Assembly (NCBI RefSeq): GCF_030150205.1
Contig: NZ_JASLGT010000001.1
Location: 1 to 64,000 of the forward strand
Length of the DNA stretch: 64,000 bases
Source: Niabella sp.
Lineage (GTDB): Bacteria; Bacteroidota; Bacteroidia; Chitinophagales; Chitinophagaceae
Direction of reading: 5' to 3'
Position 1 is the stretch's first letter, and each line of letters starts with the position of its first letter. Below are positions 26,824-35,632 of the stretch, piece by piece. The translations under genes were made by a program, and so were the position numbers. Under the pieces are notes generated by a model. The model was not told the origin of the DNA. It searched no databases and saw only the letters and a list, made by a program, of their open reading frames with translations.

Positions 26824-27866
26824 TAGTTTTTATTGAGTTTTACTTCTTCTATAATGATGCGGGAACCGGCCGGCGAACTGGTTCGGTCGTACTGATAATC
26901 GAGGTATAATGTAAATTTGTTGCGGTCAAAATAGCTGGGACCATGTTTTTTAAGTGTAGGGTCTGCCTGGGCCGTTGCAGGTACGATGGCCGTTACACTG
27001 TCCCGGCTGTCGAGGGTGATCTTTATTTTATACAGGGGATCGCCAATATAATCGGCCCCGTCCATGATCACTTCATTGGCCGAAACGGCCGTTACCCGTT
27101 TCCCGTTCCTTAAGGCTGCTGTAGCCAGCGGTCCCCAGGCGCGATTGGTTTCATTGGGAAAATACAGGGTACCGGAAGAATAGTAATAATAGTCGCTCCA
27201 GTAATTCTGGCGTTCTGCGGCACGGATATGAAAGGTTCCAAAACCAAAAATATGGCCCGGTTCCAGCACATGTGCCACGCCATTGGAAAGCCGGATATCG
27301 GTAGTGCTGGTGCGGCTGCTGGACCAGTCTTCCTCCCATTTAGAGCTATAGGTGAAGCTGTACTTCAACACCTGGCTGCCACCATAGGCCACGCCTTCTG
27401 CATTGGTGGTTCGCTGCGCTACGTTGATGCTGCGGTCGCCCACGGTACGCAGGTATAAGCCATCCCTGTTTTCAGCAATGGCGCCGGCCGTCCAGCTCCC
27501 TCTTACCATATAATATTCCAGCAACTGACGCAATGAAGAGCTATCAATGTCTTTAAGCCCCACCGGCGCAAGCCCCTGTCCGCTGCGGCGGTTGTTGTAA
27601 TTTACCAGGGCACTCCTGATGCTGGCATCTGAAGGAATAAAGAAGGTCACATTCTGGGAAGCAAGGGTATCTTTTAAGCCCGACCGGTTAATAATAAAAA
27701 GCAGTGAATCGAAACCCTGTCCCTGCCGCTGCAGGTACTCATATACATTATATGGAAGTTTACTGCCCCCGGGCTCATCATTCCTGTAGGCATTATCCTT
27801 TTTGCAGGACAGGCTCATCACAACCGACAGCAGGCAGAGGATGTAATAATATTTTGCCGTATTCAT
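26823..27866 (-). CDS. Fasciclin (FAS1) domain lipoprotein, larger
   Basis: 347 aa. Lipoprotein signal VMSLSC (Cys21). FAS1 core at about 40-215: NVYEYLQRQGQGFDSLLFIINRSGLKDTLASQNVTFFIPSDASIRSALVNY, then GVAHVLEPGHIFGFG. About 120 extra residues follow with beta-strands (VSANEVIMDGADYIGDPLYKIKITLDSRDS) that the shorter paralogue at 20305 lacks. Starts 18 nt after susD and overlaps the next gene by one base. Probable adhesion or ligand-presenting accessory. Confidence 0.88.
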   Translation of the reverse strand: MNTAKYYYILCLLSVVMSLSCKKDNAYRNDEPGGSKLPYNVYEYLQRQGQGFDSLLFIINRSGLKDTLASQNVTFFIPSDASIRSALVNYNNRRSGQGLAPVGLKDIDSSSLRQLLEYYMVRGSWTAGAIAENRDGLYLRTVGDRSINVAQRTTNAEGVAYGGSQVLKYSFTYSSKWEEDWSSSRTSTTDIRLSNGVAHVLEPGHIFGFGTFHIRAAERQNYWSDYYYYSSGTLYFPNETNRAWGPLATAALRNGKRVTAVSANEVIMDGADYIGDPLYKIKITLDSRDSVTAIVPATAQADPTLKKHGPSYFDRNKFTLYLDYQYDRTSSPAGSRIIIEEVKLNKN

Positions 27867-27884
27867 TGTTATTAAGATTGAATA

Positions 27885-29387
27885 TTATTTCCAGTAACTG
27901 TTTTGTTGAACGGCCGTATTATTGGCCAGTGTATTTTTAGAAAGGGGCCACAACGCTGCTCCCTGCGCTATTTGATCCTTCGACAAACCAGCATACAGGT
28001 GGGCCTGACGGTTACGAACCAGGTCAAACCAACGCTGCCCCTCTCCCAGCAATTCCCGCTGCCGCTCTTTTAAAATAGCATTGAGCAGACTGCCGCCTGT
28101 CTGCAGGTTGAATTCGGCAAGTCCGCGCCGGGTACGTACGGCATTCAGGTACACCACTGCATTGTTCAGATCATTGAGATAATACAGGGCTTCGGCTCTT
28201 AACAATACAATATCTTCATAGCGGGTAACAACAATGGCCGACTGAAAATTATTAAACAAGGGCTGCTGGGTAAATGTGCGGGCTTTTATTTTACTGAACA
28301 TGGGCACAGGGTTGGTAAAGTTCTGAAAATACCCACCGCTTACCACTCCCGCCGGGCTGATGGCAAAACGCTGGTCATTGGGCTCATTAAAGATCTGCAA
28401 TACAGAATCGGCCGGTACATATACATCCGGAACGGTTTTATCAATCAGCGGCGCGCTCAGCGTCCAGTCTTCGAGGTGCCCCTTTGCCGAAGATTCCTGG
28501 TAGCGCGCATCTGCGGTAAGGGAAAAAATAACGCCGTTGCCCAATGCGCTGAATACGCCTCCGGTTTCGGCAGTAAGCGTGGATGCGGATGTAAATGAAT
28601 ACTTCCCAAGGCTTGTATTTTCATATACCAATCTTGCATTGGACTCACAGGAAGCATAGTCGCCCCTCCAGGCATATAGGTGTGCCAGCATGGCATAACA
28701 GGCCGCCTTGGAGGCAATGCAGGAAAGCCAGAAGCTACCCGCCTGGTCGTAATAGATGCCGATCTGCTCCGGCTGGCTGCCGTCATAATTCCACGGAAGG
28801 TTTGCTGATGCTGCGATGAATTCCTGCTCTACAAAATCCAGTATTTTTGATTGCGGATCCCTGGCGCGACCTGAGAAATTGCCATCCACCACATCTGCAA
28901 TCAACGGTGCATCGCCCCAGATACGTACAATGTAGAAGTAAGCCAGGGCCCGTAGAAAGCGCACCGAAGCCATATCCACCTTCATATTTTGTTCGTTGTA
29001 ACGGAAATCTTTTTCAAGCACCTGTGGCAGTTTTTGCAGGCAAAGATTGGCCTGTGCGATAACGGCATAAAAGCGGCGCCAATCCTTCCACTCTTCCAGG
29101 GTGGCGAAATTAGCATTAAGCTGCTGTGTGGTTACGGCACTGATGTCGGCGCGACTGGAGGCTCTGAAATTGCCGGCCCTTAGTTCTCCATAAGCAAAAA
29201 ATGCATTTTCATTCGCCAGGGCGGCACGCATTAATCCATAGGTGGCAAAAACCCCCGAGCGGGCATCATTGCGTTGCTGCCACATATTATTTTCAGGCAC
29301 CTGATGGCGCGAAGGCAGATCCAGTTCCTTTCCGCAGCGCACGAAAAGAACGGTCAAAAAAAGCCATAGAATATTGTACGGTCTCAT
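27885..29387 (-). CDS. SusD/RagB-family outer-membrane lipoprotein (first pair of the long locus)
   Basis: 500 aa. Signal ending LFVRC (about Cys18), then GKELDLPSRHQVPENNMWQQRNDARSGVFATYGLM, a variant SusD opening. FLRALAYFYIVRIWGDAPLI, YEDIVLLRAEALYYLNDLNNAVVYLNAVRTRRG and LKERQRELLGEGQRWFDLVRNRQ are diagnostic of the family. Starts 15 nt after its SusC partner. Confidence 0.95.
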   Translation of the reverse strand: MRPYNILWLFLTVLFVRCGKELDLPSRHQVPENNMWQQRNDARSGVFATYGLMRAALANENAFFAYGELRAGNFRASSRADISAVTTQQLNANFATLEEWKDWRRFYAVIAQANLCLQKLPQVLEKDFRYNEQNMKVDMASVRFLRALAYFYIVRIWGDAPLIADVVDGNFSGRARDPQSKILDFVEQEFIAASANLPWNYDGSQPEQIGIYYDQAGSFWLSCIASKAACYAMLAHLYAWRGDYASCESNARLVYENTSLGKYSFTSASTLTAETGGVFSALGNGVIFSLTADARYQESSAKGHLEDWTLSAPLIDKTVPDVYVPADSVLQIFNEPNDQRFAISPAGVVSGGYFQNFTNPVPMFSKIKARTFTQQPLFNNFQSAIVVTRYEDIVLLRAEALYYLNDLNNAVVYLNAVRTRRGLAEFNLQTGGSLLNAILKERQRELLGEGQRWFDLVRNRQAHLYAGLSKDQIAQGAALWPLSKNTLANNTAVQQNSYWK

Positions 29388-29402
29388 AAAAGTCTTATTT
29401 TA

Positions 29403-32276
29403 TTAAAGGTCTAACTGCAGGCCAAGGGAAAAGCTCCGGGGAAAGGGGATGCCATAGCCGTCATCATACCCCATATAGTTAGAAAGCTCGGGGTCCCGGC
29501 CGGTATAAGGCGTCACCGTAAACAGGTTATTGGCCGTGATATAGGCCTTCATGGATGTAATTTTTGCTTTCTTTACCCAGGCCAGGTCTTTCATACTATA
29601 GGAAAGCATGACCGATTTCAGTTTCAGGAAATCGGCTTTTTCCAAAAACAGCGTCTGGTCCCGCTGGTAAGGCTGCACCAGGCTCCAGGGATTGTACAGC
29701 GGATATTTTTCGCGATCGGGTATTTGGGTCCAGAAGGTAACTTCTTTTACGCCGCTCATGCTCCCCGATACTTCCCGGTTCGCAAAATCAAACCGGTTGG
29801 CCACCGCTTCGTTTACCAGGTATTTGCCCAGGGCAAATGCCGTAAGCAGGTTCAGTTCCCAGTTCTTGTAATTAAAAGACTGGTTAAAAGCACCGCTGAT
29901 CTTAGGATACATATTACCCCGGAATATGCGGTCGTTATCATCCACAACAAAATCACCGTTCATATCCTTCCAGCGGGGGTCTCCTCTTTTTACAGTAACA
30001 CCATAATAGGTTAAGCGCTGATTGGTAGAAGGATTTACAGGTACGGCTGCATCGGTTTCATAAATGCCTTCGTTTTCAAGTAACCAGAATGCATCTACCC
30101 GCTGCCCCTTTTGCAGGCGGCGGCCATCGGATTGAATGCTGTTTAATCCATCCGGCAGGGCGGTAATGCGGTTATTGTTCCAATGCAGTAACAGCTCCGG
30201 GCTCCATTTAAAACTGCCCGTTCCAAAATAACTTCCGATGCTGGCTTCCACACCGGTGTTCTTTACTGCCAATCCATTTTTATATTCCTTTGTAAAGCCA
30301 TACTCCGTAGGTACCGGCACCGGAGCTACCATATTTTTATCGTTCCGTAAATAATAGGTAGCTGCAACATTCCATTTTTCAGCCAGGCCTAATTCAAATC
30401 CAACCGTGGCCTGATCTGCGTAGGCCCATCCGATGCCCCAGCCGGTATATCCCCGGCTAAACGGAAGCGTAAGTGTAGGCATCGATCCGTAAGAAGGAAT
30501 GAATGGCGCTCCGTTGTAACCATTATCTACCGTGTATACCGGTCCATATCCATAACTGTCGTTATCAAACACGCGGCCGGTACGACCAATGCCTGCTTTA
30601 ATTTTTAACAGGGAAAATGCCGGAGCCAGGTGCAGTTCGTTTTTAAGATCCCAGGCAAGGGCCAATGAAGGAGAAGTAAACCACCAGTAACCATTTTGAA
30701 AATAGGAAGATCCTTCCCTGCTTACCGCAGCGGTAAGTTCATACCGGTTCTTTAGCATAAAGTTGGCACGTCCTGAAAAGGAAACCAGGTTATGATTCAG
30801 ATAATCCTTAAAGGCAAATACCGTTCCGTTCTGGAAAGAAGGTGTGGAACCGCCGGCAATGATCTTTACAAAATCGGACCCGCCACGGTATCCTTTAATA
30901 TAATCATACTTACGGCGGTCCCATTGTGCCCCGGCGCCACCGGTAAGTTGCAATACCATATCTGCACCCAAATCGGGTTTATAGCTGATTTCGTTTTTCC
31001 AGGCCGACCGTTTATCAAGCCCTATAAAATAGGACGCAAAATTATTACCATCATTCACTGTTGTTGGAAAATACAGGTCCCGGTTGTTATCATGATAGTT
31101 CATCAGGAACGAGCTGCTGAGATTCCAGTTTTTCAGCTGGTAGGCTGCTTTGATCATCCCTGCAAGGAAATGATCCTGGTTTTTATCGAAGGACCAGCGG
31201 TCGAGTAAGGAATAATAACCGGACAAATAATCTTTATTGGGTGAAAGCGGAGCAGCGAGCGTAGGAAGATATTCCTGTTCGGCAAAGCGCTCGCGCAGGA
31301 AGGTATTGCGGCTCCGGTCGGTAAGTCCCAGCTGTATTTGTGTCGTAATCGTAAGATCATCAAAGGGCATCATACCGATGGCCGTTGAAACATTATACCG
31401 GTCTACACCTGTATTACGCATCACGCCGTTCTCCCGTACATTCCCCAATCCCAACCTGAAATAAGCCCGCTCCGTGCCTCCGGAAATAGCCGCATTAACG
31501 GAATGTTGCCAGGCATTCTGATAATAAAGATCATCCCAGTTGGCAGCACCATAATATACCGTGTTGGAGGAGTCAGCTAAATAAGCAGGAAAGGCTGCCA
31601 GCTGCTGCTGCGTGGCATAGGCGTCGTAAAAAGGTTTTCTGAAATCGCGCTCGTAACGACCGTTTGCCGTTTTAATATCATAGGGCTTTAATGAAACGCC
31701 GCCGTACAGGTTTACGTTAATGCGATATTTCCCGGGGATGGGTTTCCGGCTGCGGATCAACACAACCCCATCAATACCCTGCACACCATAAGCTGCAATC
31801 GCTGCCGGATCCTTCAGCACTTCTATCGATTCAATATCATTGATGTTCAGCATCGTGGTAATATCTGTTTCGGATCCGATCCGCTCGTAATCATACTGCT
31901 TGATCCCAAACGGAAATGCATGATTTTGTATCAGCGGTATACCGTCTACCACATATAAGGGCGTTAAGGAATAAAGCGCGCTTTGTTTGGTAACCGGGCC
32001 GTGCAACCCTCTTACCAGCAGCCACGCAGGAATACCGGGCTCAGACGATTTGCGCAGTGTTGTAACACCCGCCACTTTTGCATCCATTAATACCGGCAAC
32101 GTACTTGCGGGCAGGTAATGCAGCAGGTCTACAGGCGGACTGTTCAGGCCACGAAATACAGTGTCCCTTATCACTGCCTGCGGTTTCGCTATGCTGCTAT
32201 CCTGTGCTGCAAGGCGGCAGGTTACGGATATAAGGAGCACAGCAAAAAATAGTCTGATGATTTTTTTTTCACACAT
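29403..32276 (-). CDS. SusC-like TonB-dependent receptor lacking the N-terminal regulatory domain
   Basis: 957 aa. Sec signal (cleavage near CRLAAQ). The carboxypeptidase-regulatory sandwich and a recognisable EVVVVGYG TonB box are missing; only about 45 residues separate the signal from the plug (ASTLPVLMDAKVAGVTTLR, LLVRGLHG, TPLYVVDGIPLIQ, INDIESIEVLKDPAAIAAYGVQGIDGVVLI). The barrel and aromatic-ending C-terminus (SLGLQLDL) look complete. First gene of the long minus-strand run and divergent from the XRE-cupin gene. How it engages TonB is unclear; the box may be cryptic or supplied differently. Confidence 0.92.
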   Translation of the reverse strand: MCEKKIIRLFFAVLLISVTCRLAAQDSSIAKPQAVIRDTVFRGLNSPPVDLLHYLPASTLPVLMDAKVAGVTTLRKSSEPGIPAWLLVRGLHGPVTKQSALYSLTPLYVVDGIPLIQNHAFPFGIKQYDYERIGSETDITTMLNINDIESIEVLKDPAAIAAYGVQGIDGVVLIRSRKPIPGKYRINVNLYGGVSLKPYDIKTANGRYERDFRKPFYDAYATQQQLAAFPAYLADSSNTVYYGAANWDDLYYQNAWQHSVNAAISGGTERAYFRLGLGNVRENGVMRNTGVDRYNVSTAIGMMPFDDLTITTQIQLGLTDRSRNTFLRERFAEQEYLPTLAAPLSPNKDYLSGYYSLLDRWSFDKNQDHFLAGMIKAAYQLKNWNLSSSFLMNYHDNNRDLYFPTTVNDGNNFASYFIGLDKRSAWKNEISYKPDLGADMVLQLTGGAGAQWDRRKYDYIKGYRGGSDFVKIIAGGSTPSFQNGTVFAFKDYLNHNLVSFSGRANFMLKNRYELTAAVSREGSSYFQNGYWWFTSPSLALAWDLKNELHLAPAFSLLKIKAGIGRTGRVFDNDSYGYGPVYTVDNGYNGAPFIPSYGSMPTLTLPFSRGYTGWGIGWAYADQATVGFELGLAEKWNVAATYYLRNDKNMVAPVPVPTEYGFTKEYKNGLAVKNTGVEASIGSYFGTGSFKWSPELLLHWNNNRITALPDGLNSIQSDGRRLQKGQRVDAFWLLENEGIYETDAAVPVNPSTNQRLTYYGVTVKRGDPRWKDMNGDFVVDDNDRIFRGNMYPKISGAFNQSFNYKNWELNLLTAFALGKYLVNEAVANRFDFANREVSGSMSGVKEVTFWTQIPDREKYPLYNPWSLVQPYQRDQTLFLEKADFLKLKSVMLSYSMKDLAWVKKAKITSMKAYITANNLFTVTPYTGRDPELSNYMGYDDGYGIPFPRSFSLGLQLDL

Positions 32277-32591
32277 ATCAGTTCGGGTTAAGTCTGGTTC
32301 TCGTCCTGGCTTTTTTTTGGCAATCGTTATTCAACCACAGGGTTAAATTCAAATGCTAATTTAATAACATTTTCCAAATAAGACATTTTTTTTTCTTAAT
32401 AGGAAAAATTTATTTTTATTTTTACCTCCATTATGTGGCGATACGCTCCCAAAACTTAAAAGAAACAGATCAAATAAAATGCCCGGAGATTTCAGGCTTT
32501 TTCCACTAACTTGCCGCCCGCGAGCCAGGGTCATCCGGAAATCCACTCCGATCAGGGGGCATTATTACCTACCTCTAATTATTAACGAAAA
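32277..32591. other. Divergent regulatory region between susC and the XRE-cupin gene
   Basis: 315 bp without a gene. It includes a very AT-rich stretch at about 32380-32430. Near matches to the -7 element exist on the minus strand (TAGCATTTG at about 32350-32358, one base too long), but I see no exact TAnnTTTG on either strand. As the only upstream region of both the long locus and its likely regulator, it should hold the operators. Confidence 0.6.
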
Positions 32592-33212
32592 ATGGAAACA
32601 GCTGAAAACAAAACCAACCGGCCCAGGAATACATTGAATTATCACCGGATCGGTCAAATCATCCGGAAACATCGTAATCAGCAGCGATTGAAACTGATTG
32701 ATCTTGCAGCCCGGACGGGTATGGGATCTGCGTTGTTATCAAAGATTGAAAACGGCCGGATGATTCCTACCATTCCTACCCTGTTCTCCATTATTCACCA
32801 ATTGAATATTCCGCTGGATTCTTTTTTTTCCGAACTGGTAAAAGAAGATGATTTTCCGGGCTATCTGCATATTCCGCGTGAAAATTATCATCCTTATGTA
32901 AAAGAGGAAAAGGCAGTGGGCTTCAACTATCTTTCCATCCTGGAAGAAACGATCACGGCCGGCTCCTTCCAGATTTCATTGCTGGAGTTACTGCCCGGGG
33001 CGCGGCGCAAACCAGTAAGTACCGACGCCTACGAGTACCTGTATATTCTTAACGGACCGGTCCGGTTTCAGCTGGGCACAGCAAAGCTGCAACTCAATAC
33101 CGGCGACTCGCTTTACTTTGATGGAAGGTTACCACACGTTCCGGTGAATGAAACCAAAGAGCGGCTGTGGCTCCTGGTGATCTACTTTTTTCAGTCACCC
33201 GCGGGGTCCTGA
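32592..33212 (+). CDS. XRE-family HTH regulator with C-terminal cupin domain
   Basis: 206 aa. HTH at about residues 20-78 (IGQIIRKHRNQQRLKLIDLAARTGMGSALLSKIENGRMIPTIPTLFSIIHQL), followed by a cupin ligand-sensing domain at about 110-200 (ELLPGARRKPVSTDAYEYLYILNGPVRFQLGTAKLQLNTGDSLYFDGRLPHVP). This domain pair is the layout of PuuR-like single-component regulators that sense a small molecule. Divergent from the 14-gene run and upstream of the FAD oxidoreductase, so it probably controls both (inference). Confidence 0.93.
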   Translation: METAENKTNRPRNTLNYHRIGQIIRKHRNQQRLKLIDLAARTGMGSALLSKIENGRMIPTIPTLFSIIHQLNIPLDSFFSELVKEDDFPGYLHIPRENYHPYVKEEKAVGFNYLSILEETITAGSFQISLLELLPGARRKPVSTDAYEYLYILNGPVRFQLGTAKLQLNTGDSLYFDGRLPHVPVNETKERLWLLVIYFFQSPAGS

Positions 33213-33415
33213 TTTTCCAGGGCGCGTGCTTTAACCGCCAAAGCACAGGGAATGCAAAGACTCTGCTTAGGGCAGTTAATTAACTAGTCAGCCTTTGCAA
33301 TTGATTAAATTATAAGACCTCGGCGTACGCTCAGCGTCCTCCCTTTCTCTGCGTTTTACTTTAACGCAACAGCAACCGGAAAACCCGGATCTTTACAATA
33401 AATCCAAACAGCGGT

Positions 33416-34543
33416 ATGAGCAGAAAAAAAGCGATTGTTATCGGTGCCGGTATTGCAGGACTGGCTACGGCCCGTGCATTAGCCACCCGGAACTATGCGG
33501 TAACCATTATAGAACGTTCCGGGAAGGCCGTAGGTGCATCGGTACGTAATTTTGGTATGATCTGGCCCATTGGGCAACCTGATGGGATCCTGTATGAACG
33601 CGCCTTACACTCAAAATCGATCTGGAAAGAATGCTGCCAGGAAGCCGGCATCTGGTATGAAGAAGCGGGATCCCTGCATATGGCCTATCATGAAGATGAG
33701 TGGGCCGTATTACAGGAGCTGGCCGATATCTACAGGCACCGGGGTTATCAGTTGCTTTCACCTGCTCAAACCCTTAGCCGGTCGCCGGCCGTTGTACCTG
33801 CAGGACTAAAAGGCAGCCTTTATAGCCCGGTAGAAATGATCGTGGAAGCAAGAGACGCCATTGCCGCTGTTGCCGGCTGGCTGAGCCGGAAATGGAATGT
33901 TGATTTTATCTGGGGAAAGGTGGTCACCGCCATTACGTATCCGGTCGTACACATGGGCACGGAAACCTGTGAAGCGGATGAGATCTATATCTGCAGCGGT
34001 ACCGATTTTGAGACCCTGTACCCGCAACGGTTTGCAGCAGCTCCACTCACCAGGTGCAAATTACAGATGCTACGAATGCAGGAGCAACCGCAACAATGGC
34101 GCATTGGCCCCTCGCTTTGCGGAGGATTATCCCTGATGCATTACACTTCCTTCAAAGCAGCCACCACCCTGGCGTCCCTGGGTTTGCGTTACTCTCATGA
34201 ATATGCCGAACACCTGAAATGGGGTATTCATGTAATGGTGTCGCAAAATGCTACAGGAGCACTTACGATCGGCGACTCTCATGAATATGGACATACCCAT
34301 GATCCGTTTGACCGTCAGTTTATCAACCACCTCATTTTGGATTACCTGGCCGGTTTTGCCCGTTTTAAAGATGAAACCATTATTCAAACCTGGAGCGGCA
34401 TCTATCCTAAGTTAACCAACGGCCAAACGGAATTAATACTGGAGCCGGAGCCCGGGGTTTGGATCATTAATGGCCTGGGAGGCGCGGGCATGACCCTGAG
34501 CTTCGGGCTTTGCGAGGAACTGTTCCGCCGCCGGGGAATGTAG
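33416..34543 (+). CDS. FAD-dependent amine oxidoreductase, HpnW-like (TIGR03364 type)
   Basis: 375 aa. N-terminal dinucleotide-binding motif VIGAGIAGLATARALATRNYAVTIIERS (residues 8-35), then GASVRNFGMIWPIGQPDG, a string I associate with TIGR03364, the clade proposed to oxidise aminophosphonates because of its repeated placement beside phosphonatase-like genes. C-terminal FAD segment WIINGLGGAGMTLSFGLCEEL. No signal peptide, so cytoplasmic. It follows the XRE-cupin gene by 203 bp and, with the HpnZ-like dehydrogenase across the divergent locus, is the main clue for phosphonate metabolism. Other DAO-family substrates (sarcosine-type amines) remain possible. Confidence 0.88.
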   Translation: MSRKKAIVIGAGIAGLATARALATRNYAVTIIERSGKAVGASVRNFGMIWPIGQPDGILYERALHSKSIWKECCQEAGIWYEEAGSLHMAYHEDEWAVLQELADIYRHRGYQLLSPAQTLSRSPAVVPAGLKGSLYSPVEMIVEARDAIAAVAGWLSRKWNVDFIWGKVVTAITYPVVHMGTETCEADEIYICSGTDFETLYPQRFAAAPLTRCKLQMLRMQEQPQQWRIGPSLCGGLSLMHYTSFKAATTLASLGLRYSHEYAEHLKWGIHVMVSQNATGALTIGDSHEYGHTHDPFDRQFINHLILDYLAGFARFKDETIIQTWSGIYPKLTNGQTELILEPEPGVWIINGLGGAGMTLSFGLCEELFRRRGM

Positions 34544-34555
34544 CTGGTGAGGGCA

Positions 34556-34775
34556 ATGGTGAATGGGCAATAGTCAATGGCCAATAGATCACAAAACGAA
34601 TCTGACCTGGATCCTGAAACCAGCTTTCAGCTATCAGCAATCAGTTATCAGTTGATTAAGTCCGGGATCACAGGTCCCCCCAGTCTATATGTCCCCAAAA
34701 AACAAGGGCAATGGGCAATAGTTAATGGGCAATAGATCATCAAACATAAAACGGATCTAACCTGGAACTTTAAAC
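34556..34775. repeat. Imperfect direct repeats in the intergenic region after the FAD oxidoreductase
   Basis: A block reading GTGAATGGGCAATAGTCAAT...AGATCAC...GACCTGGA (about 34556-34611) recurs as GGGCAATAGTTAATGGGCA...AGATCAT...AACCTGGA (about 34707-34770). Between them is a CAGCTATCAGCAATCAGTTA element of the same type as repeats at 52006 and 55410. Non-coding, dispersed repeat material between convergent genes. Confidence 0.6.
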
Positions 34776-34789
34776 GTCAAACCTGGAAC

Positions 34790-35275
34790 CTATTTTGCCC
34801 CGGCGATTAACTGTTCCAGCACATGATATGTAATCGGGCAAAACTCACTGTTCTTCAGGGTTAGCGCCGGACGCTTGATCAATACATCTTCATCGGTATA
34901 GGGAAAGCGGGCACAGTCGGAGGGGCGCACATCATAAATCGAACAGGTATTGTCGGCATTCAGAAACGGACAGGGCGATTGTTTTACCACAAAATCGCCC
35001 TCCTCATCTACCTTCAGGTAGGTATCGATGAACACACTTTCTTTCAAACCCAAACTCCGGGCAATGCGTTTTACATCAGGAGTTTTAAAGCGGGGCGAAT
35101 AGCCTTTACAGCAGTTTGCGCAGCTAAGACAATCCACCGCTTTAAAAGCCGCCTCGTTTAAGGCCGGCAATTGCTTCAGCACCTGGTTCTTATTAGCTCG
35201 CTTTAAAAACTGCTGATAGTTCTTCCGGTGCTCCTTTGCTTTTTTTTCCCAGTTCTGTAAAATATCCGCTGCCAT
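34790..35275 (-). CDS. YkgJ-family cysteine-cluster protein
   Basis: 161 aa. Cysteine pattern CLSCANCC (Cys49, 52, 55, 56), then C-P-F (Cys102), Cys111 and CARFP (Cys121), the zinc/iron chelate-binding arrangement of the YkgJ family. An N-terminal coiled helix (NWEKKAKEHRKNYQQFLKRANKNQ) precedes the cluster. The family is predicted to bind Fe-S or zinc; its role is not established. Monocistronic, divergent from gcvP. Confidence 0.9.
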   Translation of the reverse strand: MAADILQNWEKKAKEHRKNYQQFLKRANKNQVLKQLPALNEAAFKAVDCLSCANCCKGYSPRFKTPDVKRIARSLGLKESVFIDTYLKVDEEGDFVVKQSPCPFLNADNTCSIYDVRPSDCARFPYTDEDVLIKRPALTLKNSEFCPITYHVLEQLIAGAK

Positions 35276-35632
35276 GCTGAAACGCTGAATTTAATGATGC
35301 AAAATTAACAGATTGGTTCGGATTACCCGCGCCGTTTAACCGGGTACGGGCCAGACCGGACCGTGGGTATTTCAATGTGCAATCGTTTGAATTGTTTTCA
35401 TCTGCAACATTTTGTTTTTGAAAATTTGCAATAAAACATCGGGTTTAATAAATAGATGAACGTAAACAGATTAAATAATTAAATGGTCCATAAAAAAAGC
35501 ATGAACCAAAGACCATGAACGTTATTTACGCCGGAACCGGACAGACGTTGCGCAACCACTGCAAACCGTATTTTATCAGGAAATGCATGTACCTTTGCAC
35601 ACCTCAATGATACTTAATACCGCATAAGTTAT
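35276..35632. other. Intergenic region between the YkgJ gene and gcvP
   Basis: 357 bp with no ORF or tRNA. I see no glycine-riboswitch features. Apart from the -7 element listed separately nothing regulatory is evident. Confidence 0.5.
35590..35597 (+). promoter_or_regulatory. -7 promoter element of gcvP
   Basis: TACCTTTG matches the Bacteroidota -7 consensus TAnnTTTG exactly, 35 nt before the gcvP ATG. No clear TTTG lies 19-21 nt upstream, so the -33 half is weak. Confidence 0.5.

Noticed and set aside
35276..35632. Glycine riboswitch upstream of gcvP
   Set aside because: The 357-bp region shows none of the conserved glycine-aptamer cores or tandem aptamer layout.
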